64,000 bases of DNA from an uncultured Lachnospiraceae bacterium (GTDB taxonomy: Bacteria > Bacillota > Clostridia > Lachnospirales > Lachnospiraceae): the NCBI GenBank assembly GCA_910579615.1, contig CAJTUA010000004.1, positions 1-64,000 of the forward strand. The letters run 5' to 3'. This document shows positions 15,523-23,890 of the stretch, one piece after another. Made by a program: the position numbers and the translations under genes. The notes beneath the pieces were generated by a model. That model saw only the letters and a list, made by a program, of their open reading frames with translations. It was not told where the DNA came from and ran no database searches. The stretch's first letter is position 1. Each line of letters starts with the position of its first letter.

Positions 15523-17304
15523 TTACTGGGCGCTCTCCATTTTCTGTGTGATGCGGAAGATAACAAATTCCGCGGGTCTTACCGGCGCTACCCCAATGAC
15601 ACAGATGAGCCTTCCGTTTAAGATATCGTCCTCCGTCATCGTGCTCTTCCCGATATTGATAAAGAATGCCTCGTCCGCTGTTCCTCCCGCCAATGCGCCG
15701 TTGCGCCACTGCGTTGTCAGAAATACGCGGATGGTGCCCTCGACCCTTGACCAGAGCATCTCATCATTCGGTTCAAACACTGCCCAGTTTGTGTTAGCGC
15801 GGATGGATTCCTCGATAAAGATAAAGAGCCGCCTTACATTGACATATTTCCAGTTCCCGTCGCTTGAGCAGGTTCTTGCCCCCCAGACCCGGATGCCCTG
15901 CCCCGGAATTGCGCGGATTAAATTGATTCCCTTCGGGTTCAGCTTTCCCTGCTCCGCCTCATTGTAGTTGACGGAAAGCCCGGTGCAGTTTCTGACCACT
16001 TCATTTGCCGGGGCTTTGTGGACGCCGCGCGTGTTGTCCGTGCGCGCGTAAATCCCTGCAACAAAACCGGACGGAGGCAAAAATACATTGCGGTTTGAGA
16101 GGGGGTCATAACATTGCAGCCACGGGTGGTACATCGCCGCATAACCAGAATCAATGCCCTCCCGGAATTCCTGCAAATCGGATACTTCCTTGTCATCAAA
16201 CGGCATATCAAGAATGGCAAAACGGTTTCCAAGGCTCTCACATTGCCCAACCAGCGCACTCTGCACCGCCGCATCCGTGATTCCCGGAATTGCCATCAGG
16301 CTCACGTCGGTAACCGTCTGAAATGCCATCAGGCCGGTTCTCGCATCCGGTGCGCCGTCACTGCCTATGTAAAGGGAAGCTGCAAATTCTATTTTTCCGT
16401 CACTGCCTCCCGCAAAACTTACGGTAAGCACGGCTTCTTTCGCATTTCCAAGAAGGTCTTCCAACACCCCCGCGGCAAGCGGATTCGCATCCACTGCGGC
16501 TGTTATCAGCTGGGATTTTTTCACTGCGTGTTCGATAAAATTATTGCGGTCTGGCTGGAAGGAAACACTTTCGTACCGCTCCGCCGCGGTTTCATCCTGC
16601 ACCGCTAAGTTCCACTCCAACAGATATAAAAATGCCGCCGTGGCATTCTCCCCGCTTTCTGCCGCCCATTCCAGGAGAATCTTGTTCCCCTGCACTTCGG
16701 CAATGCGGTTATAGGCAGCTGCCTTATCCTTTTGCGCATATTGGATGCAAACCAAATCCCCTTCCATAAAACCGGAAGTATCCTGTATTGTGAGGGAAAA
16801 CTTCCCCTCCGCCGTTTCTGCCGCCGTAATTGCCGCCCGGTTTTTCATAAAAGGAGCAAACGACGCTGTGAGATTGTTCCCCCATGCGCCGGGATTGGCT
16901 GCCGTTAGGGTAAGGAAAGGGGCTGCGCCCTCTGCCTTTGCCGCAAGGCTTCCGGATGCAACCTTCGCGCCGTTGGTATCTTCCTGTCCGCTGCCATCCC
17001 CGCCTCCTGCTTTTTTGGCTTCTTTACAGACCCTCATGACATAACATGCCGAGCCGCCGTTGTTGAAAAACTGCTCCACTGCATAAGGCAGATAGCGCAT
17101 TTCTTTGTAGACGCGTTCCGGCAAATATCCACCAAACCGCCTCTTATAGTCCGCCATGCTCGTAATCAGCACAGGCATCCCGCAGATTGGTCCTTTCTGT
17201 GCCATCCCGATAAAGCCTGCCGTGCTTGTGCCAACGCCTTCCATCGCTTTAATGCCAGCATCAAACTCTTCCACATATACACCCGGTGATAAATATTCTG
17301 CCAT
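15523..17304 (-). CDS. Contractile tail sheath protein
   Basis: The 593-aa protein begins MAEYLSPGVYVEEFDAGIKA, the classical sheath N-terminus, and ends with the conserved C-terminal domain (RRLFIFIEESIRANTNWAVF, then EPNDEMLWSRVEGTIRVFL and ICVIGVAPVRPAEFVIFRI). Both termini interlock neighbouring sheath subunits and drive contraction. I chose ATG 17304, with AAGGAG five bases upstream; the frame extends further back but without family features. Only one sheath gene is present, whereas Afp/PVC loci have three. The central third (about residues 90-330) is the variable surface-exposed domain. Confidence 0.93.
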   Translation of the reverse strand: MAEYLSPGVYVEEFDAGIKAMEGVGTSTAGFIGMAQKGPICGMPVLITSMADYKRRFGGYLPERVYKEMRYLPYAVEQFFNNGGSACYVMRVCKEAKKAGGGDGSGQEDTNGAKVASGSLAAKAEGAAPFLTLTAANPGAWGNNLTASFAPFMKNRAAITAAETAEGKFSLTIQDTSGFMEGDLVCIQYAQKDKAAAYNRIAEVQGNKILLEWAAESGENATAAFLYLLEWNLAVQDETAAERYESVSFQPDRNNFIEHAVKKSQLITAAVDANPLAAGVLEDLLGNAKEAVLTVSFAGGSDGKIEFAASLYIGSDGAPDARTGLMAFQTVTDVSLMAIPGITDAAVQSALVGQCESLGNRFAILDMPFDDKEVSDLQEFREGIDSGYAAMYHPWLQCYDPLSNRNVFLPPSGFVAGIYARTDNTRGVHKAPANEVVRNCTGLSVNYNEAEQGKLNPKGINLIRAIPGQGIRVWGARTCSSDGNWKYVNVRRLFIFIEESIRANTNWAVFEPNDEMLWSRVEGTIRVFLTTQWRNGALAGGTADEAFFINIGKSTMTEDDILNGRLICVIGVAPVRPAEFVIFRITQKMESAQ

Positions 17305-17330
17305 ACTGCTCCTTTCTGCCGCTTTTGCGG

Positions 17331-17456
17331 CTATAAAATTCCGATGCGGCTCCTGTTGTGCAGCGAATCTGCTCTGCGCTGTACACATTGCGCAAGCAGC
17401 GCCTCCATCTGAACCGCCTGGCGCAGCTTGTTGTAAATGTCCTGCCCCTTTCTCAC
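17331..17456 (-). CDS. Putative 41-aa microprotein between PAAR-like and sheath genes
   Basis: A GTG start overlaps the stop of the DUF4280 gene in a GTGA arrangement. The translation begins (M/V)RKGQDIYNKLRQAVQMEAL, continues as an amphipathic basic helix and ends RIGIL. It ends 26 bp before the sheath start. I know no family for it. Translational coupling and the lack of any other content in this gap argue that it is real. Confidence 0.5.
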   Translation of the reverse strand: MRKGQDIYNKLRQAVQMEALLAQCVQRRADSLHNRSRIGIL

Positions 17457-17839
17457 GAAATCAGCACCGTGGGCTGCAATGGTGCCACCACCTGGATATT
17501 GCCCCCATAAAGGCATTTCAGGCAGGAGCCCATATTGATTGCTTCTTTTCCCCCGATTTTTACTTTGCTGCACACTTTGCCCCAGTCCTGTGCCGTGCAG
17601 GGGATACAAGGCATGGGGGTAAGGACACCAAGCGCCGCAGCAGTTGCCGCGGCTACCATGGGATTTGCAGGGTTGGAGCACATTCCGAAGGGCAGAATAT
17701 TCAAAAACGGAACATGGTCCGATTTCACTGCCGCCGGAAGGGTGGCATTCACCTTTTTGTCCGGCATCACCATAATTGGGGTCGGCATATTGCCAAAGCT
17801 GCATTTTAGTAAAGTTCCCTGAACCACAATGGGCTTCAT
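17453..17839 (-). CDS. DUF4280 PAAR-like spike-tip protein
   Basis: This 128-aa protein has the family pattern GTLLKCSFGNMPTPIMVMP, then FLNILPFGMCSNPANPMVAA, TPMPCIPCTAQDW and KCLYGGNIQVVAP. DUF4280 proteins resemble PAAR-repeat tips that sharpen the central spike, with cysteines probably binding metal. It lies far from the spike gene, upstream of the sheath, an order seen in some Gram-positive CIS loci as far as I recall. GGAAG lies 9-13 bases upstream of the ATG. Its stop overlaps the start of a 41-aa frame. Confidence 0.85.
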   Translation of the reverse strand: MKPIVVQGTLLKCSFGNMPTPIMVMPDKKVNATLPAAVKSDHVPFLNILPFGMCSNPANPMVAAATAAALGVLTPMPCIPCTAQDWGKVCSKVKIGGKEAINMGSCLKCLYGGNIQVVAPLQPTVLIS

Positions 17840-17964
17840 CCAAATACCAACTTCCTTTCACATTTCACATATTTGTTCATACCAAAACCTTCCCGTTCCC
17901 AGGGATTGTCTGAAAACGCATCCCTGCGTTCGGCACGCCCTACCCCATAGCGCTTGCGGGATGT

Positions 17965-18531
17965 TCACTGCATCGGGTCGGCACGGTAATCTCTTTCCTG
18001 CACCGCATGCACCTTCCGGAGTCTGCGGGACGTTAGCAGTACCGGCACCACCCGTACATACACCGCGGGCCAGAGCGCCTGGTGAAAGCTCCCCCAGAGC
18101 CGGATTTTGAACTCCGCGCTTTCCCGCAAAAAGGAAATCCCCACTTCCTCCCCATTTTCGCGCGTAAGCACAGGATTATCGTAAACGGTGCGGATAACCT
18201 CATTCAGCACGGCATGAAGCTGCTCCCGCTGCAATCCCCCAAAGCGGTGCTTTTCATTGCAAAAAACCAGATAGGACAGCTCCACCGCCTTCGGCGGGAG
18301 GCGGCGAAGGCTTTCATTTATCACGGTTTCCTGTGTCCTGCAGATGGAATAGTCCTGTATGTCATACAGATAAATCCCGACCCGGTAATCCGCCTCCTCC
18401 CACGGTGCCGCCAAAGCAATCTCCTCCGGAGCCCGCACAAAATCAGGGCAGAGATTTTTTTGCAAAAGCTCCATCAGGCATTTTCCGGTCTGTACAATCT
18501 CACTGCCTAAATGCTCTTTACCGCTATCCAT
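17965..18531 (-). CDS. DUF4255/Pvc16-like cap protein
   Basis: The 188-aa protein matches the Pvc16 N-terminal family: PEEIALAAPWEEADYRVGIY, LYDIQDYS, and VELSYLVFCNEKHRFGG, with EQLHAVLNEVIRTVYDNPVL. In Afp16/Pvc16 the protein caps the tube-sheath end distal to the baseplate and sets the end of polymerisation. The start overlaps the upstream 534-aa gene by 25 bp, with GGGAGG ten bases before the ATG. The C-terminus (SRRLRKVHAVQERDYRADPM) is basic. Confidence 0.85.
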   Translation of the reverse strand: MDSGKEHLGSEIVQTGKCLMELLQKNLCPDFVRAPEEIALAAPWEEADYRVGIYLYDIQDYSICRTQETVINESLRRLPPKAVELSYLVFCNEKHRFGGLQREQLHAVLNEVIRTVYDNPVLTRENGEEVGISFLRESAEFKIRLWGSFHQALWPAVYVRVVPVLLTSRRLRKVHAVQERDYRADPMQ

Positions 18532-20111
18532 GACACGGCAACCTCCCGAATCCGGTTTCTTCTTCGCCCTTTTGTAAGGGTCAGCGCAATCTGGAAGGTT
18601 CCTTCTGCCACATTCTGCCGCAATGCCTGCCTTTCAATTTCCCATCCGCCCTTTTGTTCCGGGAAAAGCCCTTCATCCCCCTGAATCACGAAAAAGGACT
18701 TTTTGTCACGCTCCCAGTAAACATGTCCTCCCGTCTCGCGCAGCCTGCCGTACCATATCGATACCTCCTCCCCGGCAAAGCCGTGGGAGATTTCCTCCGA
18801 GAGCAGCACCTGTCCTTTCCGGTAATGCTTTGGCACCGTGATAACGGTAACTCCCCGGCAGATATGCTTTCCCCACTCTTCCCCGAAATGCCCGGCAAAT
18901 CCTTCGGGCGGATATGGTGCCGGTATGGGCGGTACGGTTGGTGCCGGAAGCGGCAGGGCAGGCGGAGGCGTTACCGGCAATGGCTGCGGCGATGTGAGGG
19001 ACTGCCTGTTTTTCAGCAGGCTTCTCCACCGGATGTCAACAATACCGTTTTCATCTTCTGCCCGCCGCAGGATTTCCTCCGCCCGCGGATGAACGGTTCC
19101 AAAACGTACCGTCTGGTCAGGGATTACGGAGAAATTCCATTTTCCGTCCGGACTAACCGCCATCTTAAAGCAGGCGAGCGGCAGCCAGGAAATTTCTGTC
19201 CTCCCTGCTATCTCCCCGTCCCACAGATATTTTCCTGCCGCCGTCCGGTAGGATGCCGCTGTCCTGACCGAAACCTGGGAGTTCTCCACCTTTGCGAAGA
19301 CCGTTTCTCCCTGAAGCAGTTCCAACTGGCTTAACTCAAAAAGCACCGGAAGATTCCTGCCCTCCTCCGTGCAGATATCCCATCCCTCCTGCAGCATTCC
19401 CGAAAAAACCATCTGGTTTTTCTTCAAAACCATACATTCATTGCCCGATTCGGCAAAAAACGCGCCCTGAAGCTTCGCCACGCCGCGCCACCCGATGCCG
19501 AGCGCGCCGCCGCCAACCGCTACCGCCTGTATGCGGGCGCGGAACATACTGTCCGCAGGAACAAGCTTTGGCAGCCGGAGCAAAAGCCGGATTTCCCCGT
19601 TTTCGTACAATACCCTCTCCTGCGTGAGATTTTCCTCATATTTTCCCACTTCTGCCTTAAGGTGGCGCCACTCATCTACGGAATACGCCCCGAACGCAAC
19701 ACCTTCGGCAATCCTTGCCGCCTGATATGTTTCCTTCCCCTCAAAGATGCTGCGTTCCCTTTCAAGCACCTGCTCCGCATACCGTATCCCAAGCACAAAG
19801 GAACTGCCATCTTCCTTCTGCAAGCCCTCCAGATTCCCGAAGTCAATTCTTGCATCTTCTGGCAGCACAAGGAACCTGCCCTCCGGGTCGATGGCACTTC
19901 CCGCAGTGACATACCAATCCCCGTCCTTCCCCGTCTGCACTTTGAACCCGTCCATAATCCCGCTGCCATGGAATTTCCGGTTGGCAAATGCAAGCTTGCC
20001 ACTCCCGTACTCCTGCTCCCTCACAAAATCGCTCGCGTGGAGAAGCTTCCCGGGATAATATTGATTTTTGATAAATGGATGCTCTTTTGGATTTTTCCTG
20101 TTATTTTCCAT
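18507..20111 (-). CDS. Unknown 534-aa protein, first gene of the CIS operon
   Basis: The N-terminus reads NQYYPGKLLHASDFVREQEY and continues with NRKFHGSGIMDGFKVQTGKD, a pattern I associate with large uncharacterised proteins found in several CIS clusters. About residues 385-420 form a proline-rich linker (PQPLPVTPPPALPLPAPTVP) separating two beta-rich parts. No signal peptide or membrane segment is visible. The position is that of a structural or surface component; with no tail-fibre gene elsewhere, a receptor-binding or baseplate-periphery role is possible, but this is inference. I chose ATG 20111, preceded by GGGAGA; the open frame extends upstream to 20168 without a site. Confidence 0.7.
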   Translation of the reverse strand: MENNRKNPKEHPFIKNQYYPGKLLHASDFVREQEYGSGKLAFANRKFHGSGIMDGFKVQTGKDGDWYVTAGSAIDPEGRFLVLPEDARIDFGNLEGLQKEDGSSFVLGIRYAEQVLERERSIFEGKETYQAARIAEGVAFGAYSVDEWRHLKAEVGKYEENLTQERVLYENGEIRLLLRLPKLVPADSMFRARIQAVAVGGGALGIGWRGVAKLQGAFFAESGNECMVLKKNQMVFSGMLQEGWDICTEEGRNLPVLFELSQLELLQGETVFAKVENSQVSVRTAASYRTAAGKYLWDGEIAGRTEISWLPLACFKMAVSPDGKWNFSVIPDQTVRFGTVHPRAEEILRRAEDENGIVDIRWRSLLKNRQSLTSPQPLPVTPPPALPLPAPTVPPIPAPYPPEGFAGHFGEEWGKHICRGVTVITVPKHYRKGQVLLSEEISHGFAGEEVSIWYGRLRETGGHVYWERDKKSFFVIQGDEGLFPEQKGGWEIERQALRQNVAEGTFQIALTLTKGRRRNRIREVAVSWIAVKSI

Positions 20112-20208
20112 GTACTCTCCCAGATTGAATGATGTGCCACAACCCATTTTCAGCATGAAAAATGCCAAAGAAGCTATGACAATTATGTCGAAATTTGCTC
20201 TTTGGGAT

Positions 20209-20238
20209 ATTGTACTATAGAAATCGAGAATTTTTGAA
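20209..20238 (-). promoter_or_regulatory. Candidate promoter of the CIS operon
   Basis: On the minus strand TTCAAA (20238-20233) and TACAAT (20214-20209) are spaced by 18 bp, about 100 bp upstream of the first CIS gene and just after the terminator of the preceding operon. Both boxes deviate from consensus, as expected for a gene cluster that is not constitutively expressed. Between this site and the gene lies GACA-TAAT-TGTC, a short dyad that could bind a regulator. Confidence 0.35.
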
Positions 20239-20281
20239 TTTTACTATTAAAGAGTTGTAAAAAAATGGAGAAATAAGAAAG

Positions 20282-20310
20282 AAAAAGGGCAGAACCTGTC
20301 TGCCCTTTTT
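20282..20310 (-). terminator. Bidirectional rho-independent terminator
   Basis: A perfect 12-bp stem (AAAAAGGGCAGA pairing with TCTGCCCTTTTT) with a five-base loop is flanked by A and T runs. It lies 21 bp after the stop of the dehydratase gene and separates it from the CIS operon. Confidence 0.9.
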
Positions 20311-20330
20311 TATAATCCGCAGTTGCTGTG

Positions 20331-22529
20331 TTAATAATTTCCCATCGCATCTTCAAACACTGACCTGCCCGCCGCTGCTTCCTCCTTTGCAAGCGCCTGC
20401 GCCTTAAGCACTTCGGTGGCTCCTGCCTGTGTTCCGTCCGGCTCCTCGCCCGCCGGGTGGAAGGTCGGAACAATCTCCTCCACCATTGACACAATCTTCT
20501 CGCTGTTCTCATAGCTCGCCGCCGCCAACTCCTCCAACTGCCCAAGGAATTTCGCGGTATCAAACGGGATTGGCTTGCCGATGTGGATGAGCTCATTGTC
20601 CGTCTTCTTCATGCCCTCCTCCGCCATCAGCTTTTCCTCGTAGAGCTTCTCGCCCGGGCGCAGCCCGCTGTAGACAATCTTAATGTCCACATCCGGCTTG
20701 TAGCCCGACAGCTTAATGAGGTTCCTCGCAAGCGTATCAATCTTCACCGGGGCTCCCATGTCAAGCACGAAAATCTCCCCGCCCCATGCATAGGTTCCCG
20801 CCTGCAGCACAAGGCTTACCGCCTCCGGAATTGTCATAAAATACCGGATAATGTCCGGGTGGGTTACCGTGACTGGTCCGCCCGCCTCTATCTGTTTCTT
20901 AAACAGCGGAATTACCGAGCCGTTGCTGCCAAGCACATTGCCAAAACGCACTGCCACGAACTGTGTGCCCTTGCGGTCTTTGTTTTTGACGCTCTCGATT
21001 TTCGGCGCGCCCTGTGCGGATGCCGCCCTTTTGCCATCGGTAAGCGCAAAGCCATCTTCCTCCTCGACAGCCATATGGTCAAGCGGGTCTGGTACCACCT
21101 GCCCGTCCACCATCTTGTCCATATGGGCATGCAGAAACGGAAGCAAATCCATCCGGTTTTCCTTGCTGATGGCATCCATGCTCTGGATGACCATCTCGCA
21201 CAGCCGCTTGCTCGCCCCCATAATGTTGGTCGGGTTGACCGCCTTGTCCGTGCTGATTAGCACGAAGCGCTGTGCCTTATGCTTAAGTGCGGCGTATGCC
21301 GTTTTATATGTTCCGATGACATTGTTTTTGATTGCCTCGTTCGGACTCGTTTCCATCAGCGGCACATGCTTGTGTGCAGCTGCATGGTAAACGATATCCG
21401 GCTTGTACTTCTCAAATACCATATTAATCCGGCGGCTGTCGCGCACGGATCCAATCAGCACGACCAGATTCAGGCTGTCTTTGTATTTGCGTTTCAGCTC
21501 CTGCTCAATCTCATACGCATTGTTCTCGTAAATATCAAAAATAATCAGCTGCTTTGGTCCATGCCCCGCAATCTGCCTGCACAATTCACTGCCGATGGAG
21601 CCGCCGCCGCCCGTGACGAGGATGGTTTTCCCCTTGATGTACTGGAAAATCTCTTCCATATTGACCTTGATTGGGTCCCTGCCAAGCAAATCCTCCACTG
21701 CCACCGGTTTCATCCTGCTGAGCAGCACCTCGCCGTTGGTCAGCTGGAACATTCCCGGGAGGGTGCGCAGTTCACAGCCCGTCTCCTGGCAAATGTTTAA
21801 AATATCGCGCCTGTCCTCCGCCGTTGCAGTCGGGATGGCAAAAAGAATCTGGTCCACATTGTATTTTTTGACGGCTTCCATAATGCTGTCGCGTCCGCCC
21901 GCAATTGGGACACCCTCCATGAGCCGTCCCCATTTGTTTACATTGTCATCAATCACACAGACCGGCTTTGCTGTGGATTCCGTGGAACCTTTCAGCTCCC
22001 GGATGATAACCTGTCCGGCAGCGCCCGCGCCGATGACCATCGCGTTGTGCAGCGCTAACTGCTCCTTCGCCCTCCTTGCCTTCTGCATCGTAATATAGCG
22101 GTAGGAAAAGCGCGCGACGGTAATCAGGCCAAACTGTATCACAGCCCCCATCATATAATACGAAATCGGCATGCGCCGGAAAAACAGCGTAATCCCCACG
22201 CAGTGGAAAATCGTCGTAATAACCGACGCCGCGAAAATACGGTTCAGTTCACTGAAACCCGCAAACCTCCACAAGCTTTTGTACAGGCGCAGCACAAAAA
22301 AGACTGCCAGACAAAAAAATGTATAAACCGGCGCAAATTTCAGGAAGGCTGCCAGATAATCCGCCGGAATCGAAGTATATTTTAAATCAAACCGCAGCCA
22401 AAGCGCCATAAAATAGGCAAAATTCACCGCAAGAATATCGTAGAGCACCAAATAGAATGCCACAAATTCCCAGTGTTTGAAGCGCTTTTTTTTACTGTCC
22501 ATATTCGTTGATGCTTGTTTTTCTTCCAT
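20331..22529 (-). CDS. Membrane-bound UDP-sugar 4,6-dehydratase (CapD/WbpM/PglF type)
   Basis: The 732-aa protein has four membrane helices in residues 20-140, a CoA-binding-like Rossmann domain (MVIGAGAAGQVIIREL, 164-179) and a C-terminal SDR domain with TGGGGSIG (306-313), YHAAAHKHVP (381-390) and STDKA (426-430). The usual catalytic Tyr is Met in MGASK (437-441), as in the WbpM group. Such enzymes convert UDP-GlcNAc to a 4-keto-6-deoxy sugar, the first step of many surface-glycan sugars, and could feed the DegT-type aminotransferase at the left edge. Residues 453-521 form an extra loop of nearly 70 residues that homologues I know lack. It has its own promoter (22616-22644) and terminator. 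Confidence 0.88.
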   Translation of the reverse strand: MEEKQASTNMDSKKKRFKHWEFVAFYLVLYDILAVNFAYFMALWLRFDLKYTSIPADYLAAFLKFAPVYTFFCLAVFFVLRLYKSLWRFAGFSELNRIFAASVITTIFHCVGITLFFRRMPISYYMMGAVIQFGLITVARFSYRYITMQKARRAKEQLALHNAMVIGAGAAGQVIIRELKGSTESTAKPVCVIDDNVNKWGRLMEGVPIAGGRDSIMEAVKKYNVDQILFAIPTATAEDRRDILNICQETGCELRTLPGMFQLTNGEVLLSRMKPVAVEDLLGRDPIKVNMEEIFQYIKGKTILVTGGGGSIGSELCRQIAGHGPKQLIIFDIYENNAYEIEQELKRKYKDSLNLVVLIGSVRDSRRINMVFEKYKPDIVYHAAAHKHVPLMETSPNEAIKNNVIGTYKTAYAALKHKAQRFVLISTDKAVNPTNIMGASKRLCEMVIQSMDAISKENRMDLLPFLHAHMDKMVDGQVVPDPLDHMAVEEEDGFALTDGKRAASAQGAPKIESVKNKDRKGTQFVAVRFGNVLGSNGSVIPLFKKQIEAGGPVTVTHPDIIRYFMTIPEAVSLVLQAGTYAWGGEIFVLDMGAPVKIDTLARNLIKLSGYKPDVDIKIVYSGLRPGEKLYEEKLMAEEGMKKTDNELIHIGKPIPFDTAKFLGQLEELAAASYENSEKIVSMVEEIVPTFHPAGEEPDGTQAGATEVLKAQALAKEEAAAGRSVFEDAMGNY

Positions 22530-22615
22530 ATCGTTTCTCGCCCCTTAATCTGTCAAAGCAAAAAGGCATATGTCCAAATACCCCTGTGTTGTAACAGCTT
22601 TGCATATACGGTACT

Positions 22616-22644
22616 ATTATAACGGTATATCCCCCATATTACAA
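22616..22644 (-). promoter_or_regulatory. Promoter of the dehydratase gene
   Basis: On the minus strand TTGTAA (22644-22639) and TATAAT (22621-22616) are separated by 17 bp. The expected transcript start leaves a leader of about 80 bases before the ATG at 22529. Confidence 0.65.
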
Positions 22645-22688
22645 GTCGAATTTTTTCGTTTTATAAATTGTTTTCCTTTTTTTCATTT

Positions 22689-23081
22689 TTACGATTCCTC
22701 TTTTATCTGCCCAAGCCCCTGGACAGAGGGCGTTTTGAGCGCTTTCTCCCACTCGCTTTCCTTAAAACCGACACACACCGTATTTTCCCCGACCAGCAAT
22801 GGGCGTTTCACCAACATCCCGTCCGTCGATAAAAGCTGAATCATTTCCTCGTCCGACATCGCGGCAAGCTTGTCCTTTAAATTCATTTCCCGGTACAGCT
22901 GCCCGCTCGTGTTAAAAAACTTCCGCACGGGCAGACCGCTTTTTGCAATCCAGGCTTTCAGCTCGTTTGCTGTTGGGTTGTTTTCCTTGATGTGCCTGTC
23001 CTCGCAGGAAACTCCTTTTTCTTTCAGCCATGTGGCAGCTTTTTTGCAGGTGGTGCATTTTGGGTAGTGGATGAATAACAT
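22689..23081 (-). CDS. ArsC/Spx-family protein (arsenate reductase-like)
   Basis: The 130-aa protein has a thioredoxin-like fold with an N-terminal CTTC motif (residues 9-12 in HYPKCTTCKKAATWL), HIKENNPTANELKAWI and the C-terminal KRPLLVGENTVCVGFKESEW. The pattern is that of the YffB/Spx-like branch of the arsenate reductase family, whose members are glutathione- or thiol-dependent reductases or RNA polymerase-binding regulators. No ars genes are nearby, so a role in arsenic resistance is not indicated. GGAGG precedes the start. It is 160 bp upstream of the dehydratase gene on the same strand and likely independent of it. Confidence 0.85.
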   Translation of the reverse strand: MLFIHYPKCTTCKKAATWLKEKGVSCEDRHIKENNPTANELKAWIAKSGLPVRKFFNTSGQLYREMNLKDKLAAMSDEEMIQLLSTDGMLVKRPLLVGENTVCVGFKESEWEKALKTPSVQGLGQIKEES

Positions 23082-23215
23082 TTTTTTGTACCTCCGTTTT
23101 TAATTTGGTTTTTATGAAAATTGCAATGATATGATACCAGAAAAGGGGTCAGTTTATAAACGTTTGTTCACAAAAATTTCTATATATATTTTTCTTGTTG
23201 TTTAAATACAATATC

Positions 23216-23890
23216 TCACTCTATGTACTCTAATAATTCAGAATATACTTTTTTATTATCCCTTATCAGCCACCTCTTAAAAGCTGCAAATGCTGAGCTA
23301 TCCCCTAACTGTTGTTGCAAAAGGCACTTCAAATCTTCCTTTTCTTCATCTTCCGCTTCCTTGTATTCGCGGACGTATTCCTTAAATTCAGCGAGTTCTT
23401 TTCTTAATGTTCTCCTCAATATTGTAGACTCCATTTTCTTTTGAGGCGTAGAACCATAATAAACTTCCTGCAACAGCTTAACTGTATTTTGTGTTTCTAT
23501 TCCAGAATCCAACATATCAAAAATCAGCTTCTCATCTGTTCCAAAATATCCCTCTCTTCGAAAAGCAATTAACTTTTCAACATCCGCCTTTGTACAATCA
23601 ATAATAGGGACAAATTTATCCGACTTTATACTATTGCAATGTGCACAGGCTAAAAAGAGATTATTCCAATCATACTTTAACTCTATATCTCCCCTATATG
23701 GAACTAAATGTTCGATTTGATAAGAAGTAATCTGTCTGTTTTCACAAATGTAGCATTTTCCATTAAACATCTCTCTTAAAGCCACATTTACCTCCGGAAT
23801 GTTATAAGAGCCATTTTTTTCTTTTTCTATTTTTAAGCATTCCATAGCCTTTCTTGCTTTTTCTGTCTTTTTCCGTTCCACTTTTATCAT
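23216..23890 (-). CDS. HNH endonuclease, PtuB-like partner of the adjacent ATPase
   Basis: The 224-aa protein has a complete HNH core: C46-x2-C49, the catalytic-type E60-H61 (YQIEHLVPYRG), N76 in YDWNNLFLACAHC and C82-x2-C85. The C-terminal half is helical and charged. Its ATG overlaps the ATPase stop in an ATGA arrangement, so the two are produced together. An ATPase plus HNH pair is the architecture of Septu (PtuA/PtuB), where the nuclease is unleashed on phage infection. The gene is distinctly AT-rich relative to its surroundings, in keeping with horizontal transfer. Assignment to Septu is inference from architecture; other ATPase-HNH defence pairs exist. Confidence 0.8.
   Translation of the reverse strand: MIKVERKKTEKARKAMECLKIEKEKNGSYNIPEVNVALREMFNGKCYICENRQITSYQIEHLVPYRGDIELKYDWNNLFLACAHCNSIKSDKFVPIIDCTKADVEKLIAFRREGYFGTDEKLIFDMLDSGIETQNTVKLLQEVYYGSTPQKKMESTILRRTLRKELAEFKEYVREYKEAEDEEKEDLKCLLQQQLGDSSAFAAFKRWLIRDNKKVYSELLEYIE

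Noticed and set aside
1629..20111. Ordinary prophage or tailocin
   Set aside because: No capsid, terminase, portal, integrase, holin or endolysin genes are present, while the AAA+ ATPase, DUF4255, DUF4280 and CIS-tube proteins mark a contractile injection system.
22689..23081. Arsenic resistance operon
   Set aside because: Only a single ArsC/Spx-like gene is present; no arsR, arsB or acr3 gene lies nearby.
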